Source: Maylandia zebra
Taxonomy: Eukaryota > Chordata > Actinopteri > Cichliformes > Cichlidae
Direction of reading: 5' to 3'
DNA: 64,000 bases
NCBI RefSeq assembly: GCF_041146795.1
Contig: NC_135177.1
Coordinates: 22,418,560-22,482,559 of the forward strand
The notes under the pieces are model-generated. The model was not told where the DNA came from, made no database searches, and was given only the letters and a program-made list of their open reading frames with translations. Each line of letters starts with the position of its first letter. The stretch's first letter is position 1. This document shows positions 49,466 through 61,300 of the stretch, piece after piece. The translations under genes and the position numbers were made by a program.

Positions 49466-50191
49466 TTGTTTTTCAGGAAATCCCAAAGACTCCTGACTAC
49501 GCTCCCTCTCGCACCTTCTATCTTTACACTGTTAATCAACTCCCGACTGCAAGAATGCTGCTCCAGAGCTGCTACAAGGTAAAACAGTAAACTCATTACA
49601 TGTAGCCTTTAGAGTTCTGAACAGAAGAAGACAGCTAATTGTCTTTCATTCTGGTATTTGCCTCCGGTAACATTATCTCTAAATATTTTCCTTCTGCAGA
49701 CCGTAGCCAACCTCGTAGAGCGACGCCTCTTTGAGACCAAAGAGAGCAAGTGAGTCTTTTCATTAGTGATATATTTTGATGCATCTCACTGCAAGGCAGA
49801 TAAAATCTTTTGTCTGGCACGCACGTTGCTACAAAGAAATGGGTTGACGGTTTTTGGTTTACAGGCGCTTGCTGGAGAAATCTCAGCGAATCGAAGCCAT
49901 CTTGGCATCTCTGCAGGTCAGCGGGGCCGAGCCCGAGCAGCTAACTGAAGTCGAGGAGATGATCACTGCTCCTGAAAAGCAACAGCTGGATACCTTAAGG
50001 CTTCACATCAATAAGTAGGAAGGCAAAACAGAAATTCTCTTTTCTAAAGGCGACAAGGCTCTTCGGTGGTTTAATCAAGTCCTTTTTTCACTGTCTTTTT
50101 CTCCTTTAGGTTAGATTCTGCAGAAAACCAAGTAGATGAAACCATCTTTCTTCTAGAGTCCTACATCAACTCAACCAATGCATCTTCATGA
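45367..50191 (+). CDS. polr3c: DNA-directed RNA polymerase III subunit RPC3 (RPC62)
   Basis: Subunit of the Pol III-specific RPC3/6/7 subcomplex, needed for initiation at tRNA and 5S genes in the nucleus and for cytosolic DNA sensing. Twelve coding exons: 45367-45513, 46294-46558, 46901-47205, 47345-47449, 47990-48163, 48273-48324, 48435-48495, 48591-48741, 49477-49578, 49700-49749, 49865-50014, 50110-50191. Phases close to 547 residues; human has 534. The ATG is the first triplet after the acceptor. Winged-helix family marks include LREHFGEVVEKVG, LRYPRYIYTAKTLYGDTGEL, NEIFRSLPPSYNI, QKQVEDFAMIPAKEAKDML and ETIFLLESYI. A Pro/Thr/Ala-rich linker (near 170-190) is more repetitive than in human. 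Intron 8 contains a Tc1 relic and a 30-base poly(C) next to its acceptor. Confidence 0.97.
48780..49330 (-). mobile_element. Internally deleted Tc1-like DNA transposon
   Basis: Inside polr3c intron 8. The minus strand reads QSPDLNPTEMLFHDLKLAV, the DDE-end signature of Tc1 transposases, then NLNELKYFCKEHWAS. The plus-strand text around 49060-49180 resembles the N-terminal part of fish Tc1 elements, so the middle of the gene is missing. A perfect 14 bp inverted repeat (48882-48895 and 48903-48916) sits beside the C-terminal part. Non-functional; limits approximate. Confidence 0.7.
49436..49465. repeat. Poly(C) tract of 30 at a splice acceptor
   Basis: Thirty uninterrupted cytosines, then TTGTTTTTCAG and polr3c exon 9 at 49477. 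The homopolymer takes the place of the usual mixed polypyrimidine tract. Its length may be wrong in the assembly. Confidence 0.9.
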
Positions 50192-50309
50192 CTTATACTT
50201 TGGAGTTTTATATTTCATCCATGCAGTTAATTTTTGTGTATGATTTCTGCGTGCGTGTCAAGTATGACTGTTTTATAGTTTATAGCTCGAATGTTTCTGT
50301 TTGGACTGA

Positions 50310-50371
50310 AATAAAATCAGATTTTTTTGCTTTACCTTTTTGTTATTACATTTACATCAGCAGTGAATAAA
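50310..50371 (+). terminator. polr3c: polr3c poly(A) signals
   Basis: AATAAA at 50310-50315 and again at 50366-50371, 120-180 bases after the stop codon. itga10 converges from the right, with ATTAAA-type minus-strand signals around 50400-50405 and 50489. Confidence 0.65.
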
Positions 50372-50710
50372 TAAAGAACAAGAATTTGTCTTTAACTGTT
50401 TTAATTAAAGAACAAACAAAAACTGAAGAATCAAGTGACTGAAATATAAAACCATAAAAATGTCTGCAAGTTAAATAGAAGGACTGTGGTTTAATACACT
50501 TTGCATTACTTTAAAATTAGAAAAAGATTATTTACATAAGTGCCCCTGACCCTTGAAACAGTGGGTAGCGCATTACTGTTGAACCCCCTCCCCGATACTC
50601 TTTGGTCCTGAAGGCCCATCTCGGGACTATCTTTGTGTCTGCCAGGAGGGCTCTACTCATCTGACAGTCTTCATTGCAGATGAGTGTGTTCTTGGCAGCA
50701 GAAGTTTTGC

Positions 50711-52264
50711 TCAGTCCTCATGGTTTTCATCCTCTTCTCTCTGTTTGCGTGTGAAGAATCCAAGCTGATAAAAAAACAAACAGAAAACAAGAAATTGAGA
50801 CAGATTTACTACTTTCTGATATTTTCTTGAAGGAATCTGATGTGAAATTTCAGCTCCAAATACCTTCCACAGTATGAAAATAATGAGGGCCAGCAGCAGC
50901 AAACCCCCTATGATGCTACCAATCAGAATCCAGAGCGAGATGGGAATAGCTCGGCCTTTCAGCACTTCCAGCACAGTCTAAGGAAAAGAGATGAAGGGAG
51001 AGATTAGAGGAAATTAATTTTATGCATATTGTGCTGCTCAGGATTCTCTTGGGTCTTACCTCCCTCCAGACTGTTCCTGCGCTCAAAGTAATGAGGTTAG
51101 TCTCCTGAGCTGTGAGTCGATATACGCCTATTATCTTCACTGACTTATATTTGGCCTAGAGGAAGAGGCACACAGATTATGACCAATGTTTGTGCCACAG
51201 GAGCACAATTTAAAAATCTGCGTATGTTTTGTTACTCACATTTCTGAAAAAATCATCATGAACTCTGCGGCTGACCCGAATGATGGCATCCTTTCCTCTC
51301 GGAAGCTGCTTGACTTGGCACACGACCTCTGTGCACCATGACCTGCTGCAGTTCTACACACGAAAACATGTAAACATGAGCCATATTAACATCTTTGCTT
51401 TTGCAGTGTTCACCAGCAGCTCTGTGGCAATTTAGGCCCTTACCAACATGTCATCCTGCATCATGTCTTCAGGATGAAGGGGGCGCACATCTCCCTGTCT
51501 GGCCTTCAGCTGTGCTGCATCACTGAGCACGCTGCAGTTCACCGTGACCTACGGGGTAATTTACATATGTCAGGTACGATTTTAAAGCATGATAAGAATA
51601 CACAGAAGCAGTACTCACGTTTATTGAGAAGACATCGGTGACAGTCATGAAGACTCTGTCACCTGCAGCCACAGAGGGCAGATGCAGACGCAGCTCCAGA
51701 TTACTCACAGAGTAACAGCCGAGATTCTGCAGCTATAAACACAAACAAAGCTAAAAAGTTTGCCTTGTCTTATTTTTCTTACTGTGATTATAATTATATG
51801 TTTTTATTGGGACCTATATAGAGGATATACATTTACCCTGAGATGTGTGTAGAATTCTGGTCCAATTGCTTCCGACATTGTCCGAGTAGGATGGACCTCA
51901 TAGCGGTTCAAATTAGATTCACTGCAAAAACAGGGAAAAGATCAGCACATAAATGCAGAGATAAACCAGTTCATGAGTTGAGCTTAACTAGATCGATGCT
52001 GTACAAACACACCTGCTAACAAAAAGGTCTGGTTCATACTGAACAAAAGTCTGGAACTGAACACTGTTGTCCCCCAAAGTGTCTTGTCTCTCCACACTGT
52101 CACTGTAAGACAAAAGAAGGGTTACGAAAGCGTCTCAGTTTAAATGTCTCCTAAATACTCCAGCATCTCAAAACGTGGATGCAAACAGATGAAGACAGAA
52201 TTATTAGCCCCCCTATTAAATTTTCTTTTTTTAAGTGTTTCCCAAGTGCTGTTAAACAGAGTAA

Positions 52265-52307
<43 letters not shown>

Positions 52308-55300
52308 GACATCAGAAACAGCAGTATGCGACATTACGTGATGGCAGAGCTTCAGTTCATCCTTTGTCATTTTTTTTTTTTTTTTTTTTTTTTAAATAAA
52401 TAGGACAGGGGGAATGAATGAGAGAGAGAGGGGGAGAGAAAGAAAGAAAACCAAAGGGGAGAAGAGACGGTGAGAAGGGGGGGGAAGAGAGAGAGAAAAA
52501 AAAAAAAAAAAACTCCTGGGTCACCTGTATGGAGAAAAAACAAACAAACAAACAAACAAACAAACAGAGGAGACAGCAAACAACAAAGAGCAACATAATA
52601 ATAGAGAAAACAAAGCACCATCACAATAAACTAGCTAGTCATAGATATCAGTATTTACTAAGTAATAAACGATATTGTGCAGCACGCAAGATAGACAGCG
52701 CACAGTGTGCTTTGAGGCAGCAGCCAGGAAAGCTTTAGTCCGCGTCTGTGAATACCCATGTGTGCATACCTGTGTGGATCAGCATGCTTGCATTCCAAAG
52801 GTTTCTCCATGTAATGATCTGCTAGGGAGTGTGGGGGGGCCACAGCCCCGTCCTCCAGGGTGTGAAGCGGGTATGGAGGAGATCAAAACTCCAGACATCC
52901 AGAGGCCCCCAGAACACAAGAGACCATGGAAGACCAACAGAGGGGCAGCCGCGCCACTGTCCCAGTAAGAGCTGAGGAGAGTCCCAGATGAGGGCTCGCC
53001 CAGCAGCCGCGGAGCAGAAGTCAGGGGGAGTTGCAGTGACGCGCCCGTGAGCTCCGCCGGCCCCCAGCTGCGCCTGAGTGACCGAGCCCTAGGCCGAGAG
53101 GCCGGGGGCACCCCACCTCCAAAGGGGCCCGAGCGAGCCCCAGGCCCCAGGCCCCGACAAGCGGCCGCCAAGGAGTGAGCCGGTGTGTACCCGGACGCCC
53201 ACCCCCAGACACAAAGAACCACCAACACACCGACACCTGAGGGAGTCCGCCACCGGCAGGGGAAGTGGTGGTGGGTGGAGATAGGCCTCCAAACCTTGGA
53301 GGGCCTGAGGTGTCCCCAGAGAGGTGGCGTCTGATACCCAACCTGACATATAGACACAGACATACAGGCACACACAGACACAAACATCCATTCCCACCCT
53401 CATGCTCTCATATGCACTCACTCCACACTCAACCAACGTGGAGACAGACATAAAGAGACGCTGTACACACAATCACACTCCCCAAGCGTACTCTACAAAC
53501 CGGGTCTAGGTACCCTTGCCCCTGGAGGGGGGAATTGCACCCAGACCCAGGTGGTGTTACCCTTTTCCCTGCGGTGGGGAGAGGCAGACCACCCCGACTC
53601 CGCAGCAGCAGGGAGGCCCCACACCCCAGACCGCAGTCGGACGGCCAACTCCTCCTACTAGCCCTCCCGCTCCAGCAGGCCGCAGAGAATGGGGGTGGGA
53701 GAAGACTCCAAACCTCCCTTCACCCGCTCATTGTAGTGTTGATGCATGTGTGTTCTAAGGTGCATTTAAAACCCAGGAGGGCATGGAGCTACCTGCCAAG
53801 GAGCAGCAGGTAAGCGCATAGTCCCTCCTGCTAACCCTCAATGACTAAGTGTATTTAAAATTGAGAGGTGGGCAACGACGTCAGGGGTGAGGTATACACC
53901 CTGATGGTGATTTGGACTCCGTGATTGTGCCCACCCCCAAGATCCTATATGTATGTGTAATGAGAGTGTGAATACTGTGAATGTCTAAGTTGTGGGATAA
54001 AATTGAGGCAGAGGCAGCCAGAAGGGGACGGGGGGGGGGGGGGGTAGCCTCCTCTGCACCCTGGTGACATACCCCCACTCCAAGGCCCTGCATGTGTGGG
54101 TGGTTGTGGAGGAGCGGGAAGAGGGAGGCAGCTGGAGATGGGGAGGGAAGGAAGGGAGGGGCAGGTAACCCCTCCCTGGGGCCAGCTCCCCCGCTGACCC
54201 CAGTAGGCACTCCCACCCTCCGCGACCCGCCAGGGAAGGGGGGCCCAGGCCCATCAGACCGGGGCCCAGTGCAGTAGCGCCCCCCGGCTCCACAGAGCCC
54301 TGGACAGTCCACCCAACCCCACCACAGAGAAAACTACACCCACCCCACCAACCACACATCTTCCAGACTACATAAGACGGTAAACGCCCAGGCTGAGATC
54401 TTCCTCCACCTCTCCTGTATCTCCCCCTCCTGCAGAGAGTTCCTGAGAGAAGAAAGCTCCTGCCAGATGTGACCATCCCCCCCACCAGTTGAAGAGCCCG
54501 ATTTTTTTTTTTTTACACGGTTTTTCCAAACATCTTACTTTTACTTTGAATGCTTACAATATTTTACTTTGCACACATAGATAAAATTATTTCACAAAAA
54601 CCAGAAAATACCAGTTTTTTTGCTGTAAAACAAGCTGGAGTCAGTCTCGCATGCATCTCCTGAACAATCCCAGCACATTCTTCTTTGCCCAATCTCTCAA
54701 CATTTTATGTCCTCTGGCATGGACCTTGGTCTTTAGTTCACCCCACAGATTTACAGTGGGATCCAAGCAATAGCTTTAAGCAGCCCAGTCAGTAAAGTTC
54801 ACGTTGGTCTTCTGGAGCCAGTGATTCACCAGCAGCGTATGTTTTGGGTCGCTGTAGTGTTGGAAGACCAAGTGACAGCCCAAACCCAGTTTAGCTGCTG
54901 ACTGCGTGAAGCTTGTTTAAAAACTTCACATATCCTTCTTTCTTCATAATGCTTTCCACTTTGATGAGGTTCTCAGTTTCAGGCACACTGAAGCATCCCA
55001 ACAGCATAATACACCCACCACCTGTTTCACTGTGGGGACGATGTTTGTTGGGTTGTACGCTTCGTCCTTCTTTCTCCAAACACAAGCAGCATCTCTGTGG
55101 CCAAAGAACTCTAGTTTTCGTCTTAACTGACCACAGGACGTACTTCCAGTACACATAAAATTCCAGCTTATTCCAGTTTATTCTATATTACTCCAGTTTA
55201 TCCCAGTATGAAATATTTCTGCAGGTTGTTCTTAGCATACTTTAGTCTGGCTTGAAGATGTCTCTTATGTAGAAGTGGCGTTTTTTGTGCTTTCTTGCAG

Positions 55301-58300
55301 TCCATTCCTGCCCAGGGTGGCGTTGACTATCTTCTTTGAGATTACATATCTTGACTTGGCTAAGTCATTCAATAGTCTCTTGGCAGTTGTTCTGGGTTTT
55401 TTTTTTTTGACACATCTCTCACTAGTTTTCTTTCCAGAGTATTTGAAATCTTTCACTTCCTACCTCTGCCAGTCTTTTCTGTTCTGTACTGTTTGGCTCT
55501 ATTTGAATTTTGTGATGATACTTCTTACTTGTGAGCAGCAATAATTCTTTTTCTCAAGTCTAAACTGAGGTATTTTGTTTGTTGCATGCTGTTTTCTCAA
55601 GTGACAGCTCAAACCTTTGCTGTAGGTTTTATATTGTGTGCAAATTGAAAGATAACCTTTAATTTTACAAGTTTTGACCATTACAAAGTTAAAGCACATC
55701 ACTGAACAGCACTGATTGGTGCTATGGCTCAATTAAAAAAAAAAAACAGTCAGTTTTTCTAATATTTTTTTCAAATATTGTCCTCATCTGTAAATACTCC
55801 AGCATCTCAACACGTGTGCATGCATGCTACTTTGCAGACAGCTACCTGGATGCATGGAGCTTCATTTTCACTTGATTGTGCAAAGATGTACAGCTGAATT
55901 CAAACTCCAACAGGAAGTTAACCTGCAAACAAAAAAGAGAGCAGCAACTTGCTGAAGTGCCACATCTAACCTGGAGGAAGAGAAGTATGTGTGGGCTGAG
56001 TTGAGTGATTGATGGAGCTATTTCCTCAGCACGAACGTACCTTTGACTGGGAGCGAAATACTGGATAACTGACATTGCATGAGTGGCTGTTGGCGCTAAG
56101 AGCTGTGCACTCGATCTTGAAGTGGGCAACCTCCTACGATGAAAGAAAAGACACGAAGAAAGAGAGGATCTGTGCATGTAGATAGATGTTTATGGTTACA
56201 TGGTCCCTCATGTAATAGCAGTACATGTGCTGTATTTACCCTGATGCTAAGGCTGGAGAAGTGGAGGTTGCGTGAGTAGTGCAGCGTCAGGCTGGTGTTG
56301 TAGGCGTTTTCCAGTCTGTTCTGAAGCTGCACCTCCACTGCCAGACGCCTACGAGGGCTGCGAATCACATAAGGCTTTTGTCTGTGGAGGAAACACAATG
56401 AAAACTCACTGAGACCAAAAAAAGGGAAGAGAGGGAACACCAGAATATCTCAGTTCTGTACCTTGTCCCAGAGATGTCCATGTGTGCCTGTAGCACCAGG
56501 TCAGTTGTACACACATCATCCTCACCACAGTCTTTAAAAAATGGGATCTGGACAGGTATGGGAGGCAGGAGCAGCATGTTGAACGAATGTGGACAACAAC
56601 AAGGATATATAGCGCTAATTTTTGTGCCACTCACAGATTTGTTGATAGTAGTCGGCCACCCTTCATCCAGCACGGGACCACTTTCTGTGTTGTTGATCTT
56701 AAACCACAGTGAGAAGCTGATAGGACGAATGTAATCTGCTGTGTCCTACATTGAAGACAGAAAAAATGTAAAAAACAAAACAAAGAAATGTGACTTTCCC
56801 ATCCTGCTGTGTATGAATGAAAGATGGAAGGTGTGTACCGACACTCACATAGACATGGAAGGGAAGTCTGTAGCACAGAGTTTTCCCTGTCTGGGCTCGT
56901 ACAGCCAGCTGGGTCTGTCGGTGGGAGCTGTCATCAAACAGCGCCCGTGCTGACAACTTCCTGTCATCCAACATGGCCCGCACCCACAGATCTGAAGAGA
57001 AATCATGCAACTGAGGCAAAAACTCCATCGATAGGCTACTTAATGTAGGGTTTATAAAATATATACATATATGTATAAAATATATATAAATGTGTCAACC
57101 AAAACTGTTGCTGCGTGGTCTTGGGGAGCGGGACACGGCTGTAAAGCAGGCGGTGGCATTGAGACAGGCGGATTCTCTGCCTCCTCTCTGGCAGGTCTTC
57201 TGAATGACATTAATGGAGTGCGGCTGGAAGGACAGACTCACATTGATCTGGACGATGCTGCGAGAGCTAGAGACAGAAGGGACAGTCTCAAAAAGCAGTA
57301 TTTATCCATTTATGTGCACAGTTATAATAGCCAGTAGAAATTTTTGTTATGATTCTAAATGTGGGAACTTGTTGTTTATAGATGATACACAAGTTATGTT
57401 TTATATGGCTCCATTATCTAACACTGCTTGCACTGCTTTCTGCCTGTTACACTTTCCATCCTACCCACCTGAGCAGTACAGCACTTCCCTGCGCTCCCAC
57501 TGCCAAGTCTATTAGGTCATCTCCATCCAAATCCAATTGAGCATTCAAACTTCGGCCAAAATACTGCAGGGAGGGGGAAACTGATGATGCAGCTATCCGC
57601 TGTGATAAGGAGAGAGACAGGAATTAGTCTAAGTTCTGAGATGCACCAGTAAAACTTGCAGTTGTAAAAAGGGGGATACCTGTTTATAGTTGTGGATGAC
57701 ATAAATACCGTCTCCGTGATAAACATAGATGGCCCCCCGGTGTTCATCCTCCAGTGGGGCTCCCACCAGCAGATCCGTGAAGCCATCATGGTTCAGATCT
57801 GGAGTGGGTGCCAGTGCATAACCAAACCTGGCATCCTGGGACTTATTGTTTGACTTCAGCGTTCCATTGGATACAAAAATGTCCTCCTGTGAGACACGAA
57901 GAGGAGGAAACAAAGAAAGATGAGTGGATGGTAACAGGAGACCCTGTAGGAGAAAAACAGGGATATCATTCATTGTTGTATATGACAGGAATGTTTTCAT
58001 AATAACTGATATGAAGGTGATCGATCCATGCTGCTGCTGTCTTACTCCATTGAGAGTGTAGATGTAGACTCGTCCAGCCTCCTTGTTTCCTGACCCAAGG
58101 TACATTGGAGCAGCAACCAGAAGGACATCAGTGATGCCATCCTGGTCGATGTCTAGCCCACACACTTCACTGCCGAAATACGAGCCAATCTAAACACAGA
58201 TACATGTTATTTCATCTTACCGCCAGCAGGGGGAGCGCTTGCTTTAACCCAGAGAAATCAGACTCCTACTGTTTGCTGCTGAAATATTAAAAGCAAAAAC

Positions 58301-61300
58301 AAACTGAAGGGAGACTCAAACAAGGGCTTTACCTGCTCTCCATTAAGCGCCTGCACAATGTTGACATCGCCTTCATCGCTGAGTTCAAACAGAATGACTT
58401 TGCCTTTGTGTTTGAATCGAGGAGCTCCAGCTACATACACCCTCTTCCAGTCACCAATTATCACAGAGGTCACCGTGTAACCTGGAAACGCGTATGAACA
58501 CACCTCATTCAGCACTGAAAACCTAATCTAAGGCTCTTTAAGAGTTACATTAATGCTGTATCTTATATTAAACGGAAAGACCAGGAATGTTTACTTTGTT
58601 TGAAAAAAGTTGTTATTTGATATTTTATAAACCAATATTTGCCATTCTTTTTAGGAGAGTGGGGACGACTCACACTCTCCAGTATGGTTTAATATGGTCA
58701 TCTGCGTTTGTAATACCAGGGTAAGTGTGAGCCATTACATGATTGTTTCATCAATGAAGATAGTTTTTTTTTTTTAATTTTTTCTATTTTTTATTCAATA
58801 CCACACACAGTAAGTGCAAAAACCAAAGCATTCAGTGTCATGTTTGGTGGTATGATGTGTGGTTACCTAAATAAGCAGCATGATTTTTGAGCTCCAGAGG
58901 AAACTCGCTTTCAAAGGCCTCTCTGGATGGCACGATTCGCCCATTGGTCCCTTCTTTCAACACACCCCCATCCCAGTCATAGGCCCCCACCATGCCAAAC
59001 AAAATGCCATCCTGAAGAATGGAGCAGGGAATGAATGATGTGCAGAGATAAAACTCAACTAATTGCTGGCTCACAAAGAATTAAATAAAGTTGGACTTAC
59101 ATCTAGAGTGTGCGTGGAGAAGCCGATCTGAGACATCTCCATGTGGAACGAGCTCTCGTTGTAACCCAGCGTACCTAAAGGAGGAAAACAAGTCATTCCG
59201 TGCTCCTTTGCCCATCTCCTCCCTTCCCTTTCCTCTCTCTTTCTGATTGTTGGCATCCTCACTCACACTGAAGACAGACACTGGAGGTGGCAGACATTTC
59301 CTTTTTTCCTGTCTCTTCCTCTCAGATTTCCCTGAACATTGAAGGGTGGCATCGCTTTTCATCGTCCTTCCTATCATCTTCCCACAAATACTATGACAGC
59401 TGAACATGCCCTTTTTCAGTTTTCACTGCTTTGTTCATCCATGTACATCCTCCCCACACATTTCTTTCCTTATGTAATTTTCTTTGCCAATTAGACAGAT
59501 AGAAAGCTATCATTTCTTTAATTTCACCACATTTATTCTTCAACACAGTCTGAACTCTCATAGGCAAGTTTTCTGTAAGCAGTCTTCGGGAATAGTTCTC
59601 CAGGCTTCTTGAAGGAGATTCGGAGCTCTTCTTTGGATGTTTCTGCCTTTTGTTCTGTTCTCTGGCACATTGATCCCACAGTGCTTCACTAATGTTGGAG
59701 TTCAGGGCCTCCATTGTATTTTATAGAGGGTCATTGTCACCTGGTCTGCTTTGTACACATAGATGACAATTTGGATGAAAAACTTTCTGATTTCCAACGA
59801 GGCTTCAGTGGATCAGGTGGATCTCTCCTGTCCTGTGTCTGGACTTTCAGAAACTGTTCCCTTGCACTGCTTCTTTTGCTCTACACATGTCCAGTTTCCT
59901 AAAAACTTTTAAGAACACACTGCACATTATGCTAAGTTTTTTTCTGTATATTCAAAGAAACGGGGAAACATTTTTATGTATTTGTCTGTTGTGTGTAGAC
60001 ACAACACTGGTTCATCCATTCAGTCAGGTACCCTTTTTATGCTTCAGTGTTAACTGGCTTCACAAACAAAACAACTTTCCTCAGGTGCATGGGCAGAACT
60101 GAAAATTAGTAAAAAGAGCAGCCAATGTCCAAACAAAAACTTTGAGAGCCCTTTGAAAACCCTGAAGAACTATTGCTCAAGACCACTTTAAAAATGTACA
60201 AGAAAATGTAAAAGAAAGTCTGAGTGGCCACTCAAGACTTTTTCACAGCACTGTGCAACCATTCAGTCTTTCTTGCTTGTGAGCAACAGCTAGCACATTT
60301 TATGCAGCACAACACAGCAGGTAAACTGCTGAAAAACCATGTGGATTGAAAGTCACCTTCAAGAGTGAAGATGCGATCTCCCAGTGCATCAACAATGTCG
60401 TTGAGCGCAGCTTCGTCCGTAACATTGAAAAAATATTTGTCATCAGGGTCGCTGGCGATGAACTTGATCTCCTTAATGAAAGTTTCAGGGTCTTGCTGTC
60501 TCCGGATGTAATGACCCAGGACCTGAAGAAAGTCAGAAAGGTAAAAGATCACATGGGAAATGAATGAGCACATAACACAAGCTCAGCAAAGTATTGATGA
60601 AAGACCACAGATGAAATTCTGATGTATACAAGCAGGTATCAGAGCAATTGCTCATCCATGTTTCTGCTGTGACTATCAGTAAAATCGACTGAGTTTGGAG
60701 ATGTGCCAGTTTCTGTGTCATTTACCAATAATTAAGTGATACCAAAGTCAACAAATCGAGTGGAATGCATAAGATGGAAGAAAAAGGCAGCCACCAGAGA
60801 TTTGTAAATGAGGAGCACAGGCCTAGCTGCGAGGTGAAGAGATGACTGATCCAGAGAATATACTGCAGCGGCAAAGGCTTATGGCTTAACGCCTGAAGTA
60901 CAAATGAGAAAATTCCATAAGAGAAACCAAACCCAAGATCTCCCCCTGTGACTTTAGCTGCCAAGCAAACTAAGGAAATCCTCTGTTTTCAAAGGGCAGG
61001 GGTGCAGTGTGTAACATAAAGGCGAGCCTGCGTATAAATATGTACATTATGAACTTGTAGAAGTTGAGAAATTCCACGCAGACTGCCAAATACTGCGAGC
61101 TCTCGCATGGGCATAAAAGGGCAACAGGGAAAGAAGAACTGTAAAGTAAATGTAACTCTTCTGATTGGTTTGTTTCCACTTTACAAGCTTCCAAACATAC
61201 GGTGCTGCCTAAATGCTTTAGCCTCTGGGCTGCACTGATGTAAAAAACACAATTTTCAGTGACCGGGCGCTTTTTTTGCTCTTGTTTTGAGAGCTCCGAC

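Larger units (their letters stand above)
52178..55790. mobile_element. Compound (nested) insertion in an itga10 intron
   Basis: The block lies between 26 bp direct repeats. From the left it holds an AT-rich piece that resembles the end of a common fish DNA transposon, a poly(T) run of 36 (52268-52303), a second poly(T) near 52370-52393, and GA-rich and CAAA-repeat sequence. A strongly GC-rich block and a Tc1-like relic follow. Removing the block and one repeat copy leaves an intron of about 104 bases, in line with the many short introns of this gene. The identity of the first inserted element is not known. Confidence 0.6.

Noticed and set aside
52779-54485. Several overlapping frames of 120-202 codons in the GC-rich block
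   Set aside because: They overlap in different registers, are Pro/Gly/Arg-rich, and match what GC-rich non-coding repeat sequence produces by chance.
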